Assembly (NCBI GenBank): GCA_947642745.1
Contig: CANRTU010000019.1
Location: forward strand, 1-64,000
Direction of reading: 5' to 3'
DNA length: 64,000 nt
Source: an uncultured Eubacterium sp.
GTDB lineage: Bacteria > Bacillota > Clostridia > Lachnospirales > Lachnospiraceae
The translations under genes were made by a program, and so were the position numbers. The stretch's first letter is position 1; each line of letters opens with the position of its first letter. The notes under the pieces are model-generated. The model saw only the letters and a program-made list of their open reading frames with translations, was not told where the DNA came from and did not search any database. This document shows positions 44,491 through 53,204 of the stretch, in pieces.

Positions 44491-45804
44491 TCATCTGTCT
44501 TTTTTCAACGGCAGACGGAAACAGACCGTGTTTCCCATGTGTCCTTCTTTTCCCCCGGTCACAGAAAGACCGTAGCGCCTGCCGAAGATCCGTTTCAGAC
44601 TCTGGTCCGAATCACGCAGGGAAAAGCCCTCCTCTTTGGACGCTCCGTCCGGACGGGCGTCCATCTGTTCCAGCGTCATCCCATAATTACTGGCTACCCG
44701 GACCAGCAGGTCCCCCTGTTCCTCACGGACAGAGATTTCAATTTCACGGGTCCGCCCGGTCTCACATCCGCTGGCAGCCAGCTCCGCCAGCGGCTCCAGC
44801 ACCATATACGGACAATTCACGCTCCCATACTGTTCTGGTACGGATATGCTGTATCGCAGTGCGTCCCCCACCCACGCTTTCTGGATACGCAGCAATGCCC
44901 CCACATAACTTAATTCCTCTCCCAGTGTGGATATCTCCTGGTCTGATTCTGTCATATAGCGCATGACATCCGCAAAATCATAAGCCACAGCCCCGGTTCC
45001 GGCTGCTTTTTCCTGATATGCCAGCTGGGTAATAATATTCATCACGAAGTAAAAATAACGCAGCCTTCCATGCTGCTTCATCCTTTCAGTTTCACTTCTT
45101 TTAAAAGAAAACTCCGCCGGAAAATTCTTACGGCCCGCTTCCCGCTCCACAGGCGTTTTTTTCACAGCCTTTTTTTCCATAAACACTTTTTCCACGGACT
45201 GCGGCGGCGAATCCTCTCCCTGCGCCGGCCGGTCCGGCTGCCGTGGATCCATATTGTCTGCGTTTACCGTAATCCGGCTGGCCGGTCCGTCGTTCTGAAT
45301 CATTAACAGTATCAAATCCCGCAGCAGGGTTACGGCTGACTTTACCTTTTCATAAGAAACAGTCTGCATCTTGTTGTAAGCCTCATTCATCGCCTGATCC
45401 CTGCGCCAGTCCGTTTCTACCGGCAGGATGCGTTCCAGCCCCGCCTCTTCCTCCCTGCTGAGCCGTATCTGGCCTCCCATCAGCGAACCCACATAAGTAC
45501 CGTCACAAATAAGTGGCAGCGCAAAATCCACCAGCCCCGCATGACAACGGTAAATATAGGGCTGGCCGGTAATTACAGCCTGAAGGCCGCCGTGGGCATC
45601 GCACTGCTTGCACATCTCGAAAAAGTCCTGGTGCCTGCGTCCCAGCCGGCAGTAAGGTGTAAAACCGCTATAATGCGTAATGGGGCATCCCCGGTAATCC
45701 ACCATCACAAAGGCCAGCCCCAGGGCCTTGGAACAATTATCCTGCAGCATCTGAAGAAAGCCGATATCAAGATAATCAGATATGTTTTTCGATTCTTTCA
45801 GCAT
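44491..45804 (-). CDS. PocR-domain sensor with degenerate LytS-type kinase region
   Basis: 437 residues. The N-terminal PocR ligand domain (about 8-170) carries Cys/His groups (FFEMCKQCDAHGG, YRCHAGLVDFALPL) seen in 1,2-propanediol sensors of the PocR family. After a polar linker, the C-terminal part follows the YesM/LytS kinase plan (LGEELSYVGALLRIQKAWVGDALRYSI) but lacks its key motifs. The phospho-His region reads RLRYFYFVMN, the N-box lacks EN, and the G-box lacks DxGxG. It is probably a ligand-sensing pseudokinase acting with the regulator downstream. Confidence 0.8.
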   Translation of the reverse strand: MLKESKNISDYLDIGFLQMLQDNCSKALGLAFVMVDYRGCPITHYSGFTPYCRLGRRHQDFFEMCKQCDAHGGLQAVITGQPYIYRCHAGLVDFALPLICDGTYVGSLMGGQIRLSREEEAGLERILPVETDWRRDQAMNEAYNKMQTVSYEKVKSAVTLLRDLILLMIQNDGPASRITVNADNMDPRQPDRPAQGEDSPPQSVEKVFMEKKAVKKTPVEREAGRKNFPAEFSFKRSETERMKQHGRLRYFYFVMNIITQLAYQEKAAGTGAVAYDFADVMRYMTESDQEISTLGEELSYVGALLRIQKAWVGDALRYSISVPEQYGSVNCPYMVLEPLAELAASGCETGRTREIEISVREEQGDLLVRVASNYGMTLEQMDARPDGASKEEGFSLRDSDQSLKRIFGRRYGLSVTGGKEGHMGNTVCFRLPLKKDR

Positions 45805-45923
45805 AAAATCCCATCCCCCGGAAAAAATTGCGCCACAACGCCCGCAAAAGCGCTGTTCATTTTTCTATTATCCCCCATGGCCGCTGTCGTCCATGGCCCG
45901 TCTGGATAATTGGTAATGTTTTT

Positions 45924-45952
45924 ATTATAACAAACAAATCCTGTTCATACAA
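45924..45952 (-). promoter_or_regulatory. Promoter of the sensor-regulator-pduQ transcript
   Basis: On the minus strand, -35 TTGTAT (45947-45952) and -10 TATAAT (45924-45929) are separated by 17 bases, about 120 bases upstream of the PocR sensor gene. It diverges from the btu promoter. Confidence 0.65.
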
Positions 45953-46062
45953 TTCTTTTTTTTCCCAGCATTTTTCTGGCATTAAACCTGTCCGGGACAA
46001 AATATTACCAGCAAAATATTGCTGGTATATCCGGAAATATATTACAAACAAGACTTTACCGG

Positions 46063-46091
46063 TTGACAATCCCGGAAAACTCACTTACTAT
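46063..46091 (+). promoter_or_regulatory. Promoter of the btuFCD riboswitch transcript
   Basis: A perfect -35 TTGACA (46063-46068), a 17-base spacer and -10 TACTAT (46086-46091). The start would be near 46098, leaving a leader of about 610 bases that contains the riboswitch and terminator. Confidence 0.75.
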
Positions 46092-46244
46092 TAAAATAAC
46101 TTTGCTGATGACGTTAAATGATAAGATCACTGACAGCCGCCGCAGACGACGGACTTTCATTCGCAGATTCAGTAACAAAAAAAATAACATAATAATGCTG
46201 GCAGCGTCTTTATTTCCGGCTTTTGAAAGGCCGTGGCAGACGTA

Positions 46245-46352
46245 CATACTTACTGCCGGCAGACGGGCAGAAAAAACACAGAGAAGACGGGTGAGAATCC
46301 CGCACGGTCCCGCCACCGTAATATGCGTCTGTCCCAGCCAGAAGAATGTATG
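46245..46352 (+). promoter_or_regulatory. Cobalamin riboswitch aptamer
   Basis: The core GGGTGAGAATCCC (46289-46301) followed by CACGGTCCCGCCACCGTAA is the hallmark of cobalamin riboswitches. A closing CAGACG/CGTCTG pairing (about 46259 with 46325) and an outer CATAC/GTATG pairing (46245 with 46348) give the enclosing stems. AGCCAGAAGA near the 3' end matches the B12-box region in part. The peripheral arms are short. The exact ends are estimated; sequence from 46200 may belong to it. Confidence 0.9.
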
Positions 46353-46563
46353 GATTATTTTATTGACTATAAAATAATTGACCATGGAATTATTAATTAG
46401 AATTATTTATTATGGAAGAAACGCCTCATACATCCTGGTACGGGAAAGCACACAGCATGCATTAAGCCGGTTCGCTGTTTCTGTCTGGTACAAATTCACG
46501 ATTGATGGACTTGTGCATACACCAGCCGCGGCAGTCAGTCTCCGCAGGATGTATTTCGTGTGG

Positions 46564-46594
46564 GCGCCCTTCCAGAGTGAATGGGCGCTTTTTT
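46564..46594 (+). terminator. Riboswitch-linked intrinsic terminator before btuF
   Basis: GCGCCC (46564-46569) pairs with GGGCGC (46583-46588), followed by six T residues. It lies 115 bases before the btuF start and about 210 bases after the aptamer core. Termination when B12 is plentiful is the expected logic. An antiterminator pairing was not resolved by eye. Confidence 0.85.
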
Positions 46595-46709
46595 ACTTTA
46601 TGGGAAAAAGCGTCCTCCCGAAAACACCGCCCGGACTGACCGGATGAAACTGTCCTGTGGAAGAACAATACCGTTTCCCTGTCCTGTCCCGCAATACGAA
46701 AGGAGAATC

Positions 46710-47777
46710 ATGATGAAAAAGAAACTTATATCTATCCTCACCGCTGTCACAATGCTGACGCTGTGTGCCTGCGGCGGTACTGGCGGCAAACCGCGAAACA
46801 GCAGCCAGTCCCTGGTATCTGACAGCGGCAATACAGGCACAGACGATACTGATACTGATGCAGAAGGCGGCGGAACAGACACACAGAACAGTCAGACAGA
46901 CGCCGATGGTGAAAAAAACAGCGGACAGCCTGAAAGACGCACCATAAAAGATCCGGACGGAACAGAAATCACGCTTCCGCAGCAGACAGAGTCCATTGTT
47001 GTACTGGCCCCTTCGCTGACGCAGATTGTGACAGCCCTTGGCATGGGAGACAAGATCACAGGCTGCGATACCTACAGCGAAGGACTGGAAGGACTGCCAG
47101 AGGATATTCCCGTCTTTGATACATCAAATCCTGACATGGAACAGCTGGCAGCCCTGGCTCCGGATATGCTGCTGACCTCAAACCTGACTCTCTACGATCA
47201 GGAATCACCCTACCAGGCGCTGACTGACGCCGGCTGCTGTGTGATCTGTGTTCCAAACAGCGACAGCATCGCTGACATCCGCAGCGATATTGAATTTCTC
47301 GCCTCCGCCCTGGACGCCTCAAAAGCGGGCGGCACTCTGCTGGAAGATTTTGACAGTCAGCTGAAAGAACTGACCGATACCGCAAAAAAAATCCCGCAGA
47401 ATGAGAGAAAACGGGTCTATTTTGAAATTGCCCCTGCTCCGGATATGTACAGCTTTGGCAACAATGTCTATCTGAATGAAATGATAGAACTGATAGGCGC
47501 TGAAAATATACTGGCAGACCAGGAAGGCTGGATTACCGTGGAAGGTGAAACAGTGGCAGCCGCCAATCCGGACGTCATATTTACAAATGTAACCTATACA
47601 GACGACCCTGTACAGGAAATCCTTGACCGTGATGGCTGGGCCGGAATTTCCGCAATTAAAAATAAAAATGTCCATCCGGTAGATAATAACGCTTCTTCCC
47701 AGCCAAACCATAACATTATAAAAGCCATGCGCCAGATGGCTGAAATTCTCTATCCGGATTATTATCAGTCCAGATGA
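46710..47777 (+). CDS. btuF: Cobalamin ABC transporter substrate-binding lipoprotein BtuF
   Basis: 355 residues from the ATG at 46710 (AAGGAG upstream; the next codon is also ATG). A signal peptide with lipobox LCAC (about 18-21) is followed by an Asp/Thr/Gly-rich linker (to about 70) and a periplasmic-binding class III domain (SIVVLAPSLTQIVTALGMGDKITGCD... GRDGWAGISAIKNKNVHPVD-like end). The class also carries haem and siderophores, but the riboswitch identifies the ligand as a corrinoid. It feeds B12 to the pdu enzymes next door. Confidence 0.92.
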   Translation: MMKKKLISILTAVTMLTLCACGGTGGKPRNSSQSLVSDSGNTGTDDTDTDAEGGGTDTQNSQTDADGEKNSGQPERRTIKDPDGTEITLPQQTESIVVLAPSLTQIVTALGMGDKITGCDTYSEGLEGLPEDIPVFDTSNPDMEQLAALAPDMLLTSNLTLYDQESPYQALTDAGCCVICVPNSDSIADIRSDIEFLASALDASKAGGTLLEDFDSQLKELTDTAKKIPQNERKRVYFEIAPAPDMYSFGNNVYLNEMIELIGAENILADQEGWITVEGETVAAANPDVIFTNVTYTDDPVQEILDRDGWAGISAIKNKNVHPVDNNASSQPNHNIIKAMRQMAEILYPDYYQSR

Positions 47778-48796
47778 AATATTATAAAAAAATGATTGTG
47801 CTGCTTATTGCGGCGCTGGCCGCACTGCTTCTGGGCATCGGCACGGGCAGTGTGTATGTGGCCCCGGGAGACATCCTGGCCGTTATTTTAAACCGGCTGT
47901 TCCACACGCCGCTGCCCGCCTCCCTGCCAGCCAGCTATCCGGCCATGGTGTCTGATATGCGTCTGCCACGGGTTATTCTGGCGTTTCTTACCGGTGCGGC
48001 GCTGGCAGTCAGCGGCACAGTCACCCAGTCCATCCTGCAGAACCCGCTGGCCTCTCCCTTTGGCCTTGGCATATCCGCCGGAGCCGGGCTGGGCGCCGCC
48101 ATTGTCATTACCTTCGAACTGACCGCAGCAGGCGCCGGCACAATCCTGCTGCCGGGCGTCAGTCTGGGGTTCGCCCTGGCCACCGTATTTCTGGTAATCT
48201 TTTTGTCCTCACGTCTGGACAGGGGTGTGTCTAATGTTACCATTATCTTAGTGGGCACTGTATTTTCCCTGTTCTGTAACGCCGTGATGAACCTTCTGGC
48301 AGCCAGCTCGCCATCCAGCGCCCAGCGCATCCAGCTGTGGATGTCAGGCAGCTTTTCCATGAAAGAATGGAACGCTGTAAGAGTACTGGCCCCGGCGGCA
48401 GTTATGGGACTCCTGTTCTTTATGTATTATTCCAGGGAGCTGGATGTAATGACATTTGGAGAGGAATCAGCCCGGGCAATGGGCGTGGATCTGCTAAAAC
48501 TTAAGCGTATCCTGCTGGCCGCCATAGCGGCCCTTACCGGTACGGCAGTGGCATTTGTGGGCATTATCGGATTTGTGGACCTGATCGTACCCCATATTGT
48601 CCGCCGCTGGTTTGGCGCCGTCCACAAAAAAGTACTGCCCGCCAGCGCCCTGACCGGCGGCACTTTCCTGGTGCTTTGCGATCTGGCGGCCAGAACGCTG
48701 CTGCCTGCCCGTGAAATTCCCATTGGCGCCATCACCGCACTGCTGGGCGCCCCTTTTTTCCTGTATATTTTTTTTGCGGGACGAAAGAACCGGTAA
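47774..48796 (+). CDS. btuC: Cobalamin ABC transporter permease BtuC (FecCD family)
   Basis: A 340-residue polytopic permease with about ten membrane helices. FecCD motifs include PRVILAFLTGAALAVSGTVTQSILQNPLASPFGLGISAGAGLG and the late GIIGFVDLIVPHIVRR, which docks the ATPase. The ATG overlaps the btuF stop by 4 bp, so the two are coupled. Confidence 0.94.
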   Translation: MKYYKKMIVLLIAALAALLLGIGTGSVYVAPGDILAVILNRLFHTPLPASLPASYPAMVSDMRLPRVILAFLTGAALAVSGTVTQSILQNPLASPFGLGISAGAGLGAAIVITFELTAAGAGTILLPGVSLGFALATVFLVIFLSSRLDRGVSNVTIILVGTVFSLFCNAVMNLLAASSPSSAQRIQLWMSGSFSMKEWNAVRVLAPAAVMGLLFFMYYSRELDVMTFGEESARAMGVDLLKLKRILLAAIAALTGTAVAFVGIIGFVDLIVPHIVRRWFGAVHKKVLPASALTGGTFLVLCDLAARTLLPAREIPIGAITALLGAPFFLYIFFAGRKNR

Positions 48797-48888
48797 CCGC
48801 CGCAATCCTGCTTTCGCACAGCAGGTTTCCGCAGTGCGGGAAAATCACGCCACGCAGACCATATATACAATACAAAACGGAGGCTGTC

Positions 48889-49644
48889 ATGTTAAATATC
48901 CGGCATTTAAGCTGCGGCTATGGCGGGACGCCGGTTGTACAGGATGTATCCTTTCATGTAAAAGAAGGAGAGAAACTGTGCGTCCTTGGTCCCAACGGCT
49001 GCGGGAAAACCACGCTGCTGCGTTCTCTGGCGGGCCTTCTGCCCGGCAGCGGCGTGATGGAACTTAAAGGCGAAGATCTGCGCACAATGCCTGCCAGAGA
49101 GCGTGCGCAAAGACTGGCCCTGATGAGCCAGTTCTCCCCGGCAGCCTTTGATTACACTGTTTATGAGACTGTAATGCTGGGACGATATGCCCGTCAGAAA
49201 AGCGGCCTGCTGGCTGGAGAAAGCGCTGCGGACCGCCGTGCCGTGGAGGAATGTCTGCGTCTTACAGGAACCTGGGATCTGCGGGAACGCCTTGTCACCA
49301 GACTATCCGGCGGGCAGCTGCAGCGGGTGTTCCTGGCAAGAACTTTCGCCCAGGAACCTCTGGTCATTCTGCTGGACGAACCAGCTAACCATCTGGATCT
49401 TCGTTACCAGGCAGAACTGATCGAAAGCCTCAGAAACTGGTCCTGCTTTGGCGGACGCTGTGTCGTGGGTGTATTTCACGACATCAATCTGGCTTTATCG
49501 TTTGCGGACACTATACTTTCTCTAAAACACGGACAGATACATAACTACAGCAGACTGGAAGATTTTGATCTCTCCCTGCTGGACAGCCTGTATGACATGG
49601 ATGTACGCAGACATATGACCGCTTCGCTGCGGCGATGGCTTTAA
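48889..49644 (+). CDS. btuD: Cobalamin ABC transporter ATPase BtuD
   Basis: A 251-residue ATPase with Walker A GPNGCGKTT, signature LSGGQLQR, Walker B VILLDEPANHLD and the switch His in VFHDINLA. It belongs to the FecE/BtuD class. The gene starts 92 bp after btuC with a GGAGG site, still in the same direction and before the terminator at 49736. Confidence 0.93.
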   Translation: MLNIRHLSCGYGGTPVVQDVSFHVKEGEKLCVLGPNGCGKTTLLRSLAGLLPGSGVMELKGEDLRTMPARERAQRLALMSQFSPAAFDYTVYETVMLGRYARQKSGLLAGESAADRRAVEECLRLTGTWDLRERLVTRLSGGQLQRVFLARTFAQEPLVILLDEPANHLDLRYQAELIESLRNWSCFGGRCVVGVFHDINLALSFADTILSLKHGQIHNYSRLEDFDLSLLDSLYDMDVRRHMTASLRRWL

Positions 49645-49735
49645 GCCGGACTTCACGGCGGCTCATGTATACATGCATACAGACACTTCCTTGCACCGGA
49701 TGCCCTGAACTTTCATGGACGCACATAAACATATG

Positions 49736-49761
49736 CCCCGTTTCGCTGACGCCGGGGTTTT
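49736..49761 (+). terminator. Intrinsic terminator after btuD
   Basis: CCCCG (49736-49740) pairs with CGGGG (49753-49757), followed by TTTT. A short stem of moderate strength that lies between the converging btu and thioesterase genes. Confidence 0.6.
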
Positions 49762-49779
49762 ATGGCATGGATGCACGTT

Positions 49780-50319
49780 TCAGGCACGGGATATGGTGTA
49801 AAACGTAAAACTCCCGTCAATGACTACCCTGCCGTCATCATCCGATAATTCCGTACGTACTACGGATATCCTGGAACCATGGCGCTGTACCTTCGCTTCT
49901 CCATACAGATATCTGGTATCTTTCACCGGCAGCATATAATTGACCGACGCATTCAGCGTCGTTACTGCCTGCCCATACGAAGCGGCGGCTACTCCCGCCA
50001 GGGTGTCCGCCAGGGTATAGGCGCAGCCGCCGTGCATTCCGCCATAAACATTCTCGTGTTCCCCCGCAAAGGGGATGCGCCCTCTGGCGTATCCGGTCTG
50101 TACCTGCAGCATTTCCATTCCGATATATGCCGCAAACGGATTGCGGGATACAATATCCATCAGCTGCTCCACCGTTACCTGCGGATCCCCGGTTCCTTTT
50201 AATTCTTTTGTCAGGCTGAGCGCCCCGTCCCCTTTCAGTTCCTTCGTCATCTGCGTGGGTTCATCTGTCTTTAATTCTCTGGTCATTTCCTGTATTTCTT
50301 CAACTCTCAGTTCTTTCAT
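49780..50319 (-). CDS. PaaI-type hotdog thioesterase with repeated N-terminal extension
   Basis: 179 residues. The C-terminal 120 residues form a 4HBT hotdog domain with GGMHGGCAYTLADTLAGVAA and LNASVNYMLPV, typical of acyl-CoA thioesterases related to PaaI. The first 55 residues are an extra helical segment with three T-R/K-E-L-K units (MTRELKTDE, MTKELKGDG, LTKELKGTG). The usual family length is about 130-140, so the extension is unusual. The substrate is unknown. It follows the DegV-kinase gene with a gap of about 50 bp. Confidence 0.85.
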   Translation of the reverse strand: MKELRVEEIQEMTRELKTDEPTQMTKELKGDGALSLTKELKGTGDPQVTVEQLMDIVSRNPFAAYIGMEMLQVQTGYARGRIPFAGEHENVYGGMHGGCAYTLADTLAGVAAASYGQAVTTLNASVNYMLPVKDTRYLYGEAKVQRHGSRISVVRTELSDDDGRVVIDGSFTFYTISRA

Positions 50320-50366
50320 TTATAAAATCCTCTTATTACAAAAATATTTCAAGTCTCTGTTTATCT

Positions 50367-53093
50367 TTACTGATCTCCCATCCAGTTATACTCCACGATC
50401 TCATTTTCCTTTTTCCTGATCAGGCAGGCCAGCCCCATCGTGCCCGGCCCGCTGTTGCTGGCGCAGGATACAGAGGCTTTTTGTACGATCACTTTTTCAA
50501 AAGGGATACATTTTAACACCTCATCCGTAAACGCTTTCTGCTGTTTTAGTGTGCACCCCGCATGTGTAATCACTACAATCCTTGGGTCAATCCGGTGCTT
50601 TCTTCGCAGAAACTGGCGGATAAACCGCTTTTGGGCATATTCCGGTTTTCCTATACGAAATCCGCTGACACGCATCCCGCCACGGTGCATTCTTACCTGG
50701 GGATACAACATAAACCGTCTGCACAAAACAGCTGCCATATGGCCCATATACCCACCGGCATAATACCCCCGTATGTCCGGTATGAGAAATCCTGTCTCGA
50801 TCAGATTTTTTAACTGTTCCAGTTCCCTGCAGAGTTCTTCCACACCCCTGCAGCCCCGTTCCAGCAGATGGGCCGCCGCCAGCACCAGCAGTCCCTCTCC
50901 GCAGGAGACATTGCCCGCATCTATGACATGCACATGGTCAAAGCCTGCGGCGGCGGCCACCGCATGCTGGTAGGTGCTTCCCGCATAGGAAGCCAGCGAA
51001 ATATGGATCAGTTCTTCCGCCTCTGTCAGCGCCTCCGCATAAAAAGACTCATATTCTTCCACAGGTACGCTGACTGCCTGCGCCCTGCTGTCCCTGCCGG
51101 AGAGATGTCTCACCAGATTGTCTGAATCCATTTCCTTCGTATCCCGGAATATGCCTTTTTCTGTTTCCACATACAGGTACATGACCCTCAGATCATACCG
51201 TTCCACAAAATCCTTTGACAGATCGCAGGCTGAATCGGTGGAAATCTGAATCTTTTTGCGTTTCCTCTTCAGAATAAACTGCGCCTTCGCCACTTCCTGG
51301 CTGCGCTCTTCCGCATTCATCCGGTATTCCAGCAGTTCTTCCGGCAGAAACTTTAATACTTCTGATTCCAGAAGAACCGCATCCACCGGTTTTGTCAGAT
51401 ATCCGTCAAAACCACATTCCATATATTTTTGTTCATCTCCGGCAGATGCGCAGGCAGTCATTGCGATAACCGGCGTACGACGGCACAGCTCTTTTTCCTG
51501 CCTGCGGATTTCTTTTAATGTTTCTATCCCGTCCATACCGGGCATCATGCCATCCAGTAAAATCACATGATATATTTTCTGTCTGGTACAGGCCAGGCAT
51601 TCTTCGCCGCTTTTTGCTTTTTCCACCTGTACTTTTGTTCCCCGCAGCAGTTTTTCTGTCACAAGCAGATTTTCCGCATTATCGTCCACTACCAGAATTT
51701 TCGCATCCGGCGCTTCGAAGCTCTGTTTATAATAACTGCGTCCCCTGTTACGCTGGATTTCCAGATCATCCATTCTGCCTGCCGGAGTGCGGTCTGCTAT
51801 CTGCTGGTCCAGAATTACTGTAAAAACAGACCCTTTTGTATAAATACTATCCACATTAATCTTTCCGCCCATCAGTTCCACCAGCTGCCTGGTAATGGAC
51901 AGCCCGAGCCCGCTTCCTTCGATCTGCCAGTTTTTTTCCCGGTCAATCCGGCGGTAAGAGTGATACAGGCTGTCCATATCCTCTTTTTTAATGCCGATTC
52001 CTGTATCCGAAACAGAAATCGTAAGCTTCACCCGGTCTTCACTTTCACTGGCAGTCTCTCCATGTACGGCCAGCGTCACAGATCCCTTCTGCGTATATTT
52101 TACCGCATTTGTCAGAAGATTAACCACAATCTGGCGGATACGCCCCTCATCTCCCAGCAGTACGGAAGGCAGGCTGCTGTCAATATCTATATAAAATGCC
52201 AGTTCTTTTTCTTTCATCCGCACCTGGAGCAGATCCACAATATCCGCAAACAGCTGTTTCGTCCGGTACTTCACCGGCACAAGCACCATACGTCCGCTTT
52301 CCAGCTGTGAAAGATCCAGAATATCGTTGACCAGTGACAACAGAATCCGCCCGGCATTTTTTATATGCAGGGCGTCTTCCGCCACTTCATCAGAAATATC
52401 CTCCCGCAGAATCATTTCATTTAACCCGATAATCGTATTAATCGGCGTACGGATTTCATGACTCATACTGGTAAAAAAAGTATCCTTTGACCTGCTGATG
52501 GCTTCGATTTTATCTTTCTGTCTGATTGTCAGCTCCCGTTCCAGTTCATACAGTCTTGTCTGAAAACGCATGACAATTCCTACCGCAACGCCTACAGTCA
52601 GCACAGCAAACAGGGAATCGAAGTAAACTTCCGACCTGGAACCAAACATAAAAACACGTTCCGGCTGGCAGAATGCCGCAATATATGTTGTGATATCCGC
52701 CACAATGGCAAGCGTCAGGAAAAAAAACAGTTTCTTTCCACAAAACATCAGAAAAATAGTCATGATTCCCAGCACAAACCATACAGCGGCGCCGCCGTGA
52801 ATACCTCCGCTGAAAAAAAAGACCATTGGAAACACTCCGCAATTCACCAGTACACAGAACAATACCGCAGCAAGCTCTACTTTATGAAATTGAAATGTAA
52901 TAACTGACGCAATAATAACAACAGCCAGCAGAATAAAAAGCGGAATAGAATTTATAAAAATATTCCTAAGCGCCAGTCCCGCCAGGATCGCCAGTAACGA
53001 AATAGACAGACTGACAATCAGTATCAGCCGGAACAACTGCTCCCTGATGCTAATGTCACTCCGATGGAGTAATGTATGTATTCTTGTCTGCAT
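50367..53093 (-). CDS. Hybrid histidine kinase-receiver-DegV fusion protein
   Basis: 908 residues. In order: about six membrane segments (25-180), HisKA with SHEIRTP (H212), HATPase with NLLTNAVKYT, DTGIGI and GSGLGLSI (to about 430), a receiver domain (464-585, D514 in ILLDGMMPG), then a complete DegV/EDD lipid-binding domain (about 614-905). The DegV part shows ISTDSACDLS, the SVP loop, SYAGSTYQHA and the late GPGTMGLA. DegV proteins bind fatty acids and in some firmicutes act as FakB, delivering them to FakA. The fusion suggests lipid-dependent signalling. All kinase motifs are intact. Confidence 0.9.
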   Translation of the reverse strand: MQTRIHTLLHRSDISIREQLFRLILIVSLSISLLAILAGLALRNIFINSIPLFILLAVVIIASVITFQFHKVELAAVLFCVLVNCGVFPMVFFFSGGIHGGAAVWFVLGIMTIFLMFCGKKLFFFLTLAIVADITTYIAAFCQPERVFMFGSRSEVYFDSLFAVLTVGVAVGIVMRFQTRLYELERELTIRQKDKIEAISRSKDTFFTSMSHEIRTPINTIIGLNEMILREDISDEVAEDALHIKNAGRILLSLVNDILDLSQLESGRMVLVPVKYRTKQLFADIVDLLQVRMKEKELAFYIDIDSSLPSVLLGDEGRIRQIVVNLLTNAVKYTQKGSVTLAVHGETASESEDRVKLTISVSDTGIGIKKEDMDSLYHSYRRIDREKNWQIEGSGLGLSITRQLVELMGGKINVDSIYTKGSVFTVILDQQIADRTPAGRMDDLEIQRNRGRSYYKQSFEAPDAKILVVDDNAENLLVTEKLLRGTKVQVEKAKSGEECLACTRQKIYHVILLDGMMPGMDGIETLKEIRRQEKELCRRTPVIAMTACASAGDEQKYMECGFDGYLTKPVDAVLLESEVLKFLPEELLEYRMNAEERSQEVAKAQFILKRKRKKIQISTDSACDLSKDFVERYDLRVMYLYVETEKGIFRDTKEMDSDNLVRHLSGRDSRAQAVSVPVEEYESFYAEALTEAEELIHISLASYAGSTYQHAVAAAAGFDHVHVIDAGNVSCGEGLLVLAAAHLLERGCRGVEELCRELEQLKNLIETGFLIPDIRGYYAGGYMGHMAAVLCRRFMLYPQVRMHRGGMRVSGFRIGKPEYAQKRFIRQFLRRKHRIDPRIVVITHAGCTLKQQKAFTDEVLKCIPFEKVIVQKASVSCASNSGPGTMGLACLIRKKENEIVEYNWMGDQ

Positions 53094-53204
53094 TTCTTAT
53101 TTCCTTTCACGTAATATTATTTTAATTCATTTTATACTTACATGATTTTCTGTTTAGTTTCAGCAAAAATTCCAGACAGGAAAATCTATTCCGGAAAAAT
53201 TTTT

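Noticed and set aside
46378-46647. 89-residue ORF inside the btu leader
   Set aside because: It spans the riboswitch terminator and has no ribosome site.
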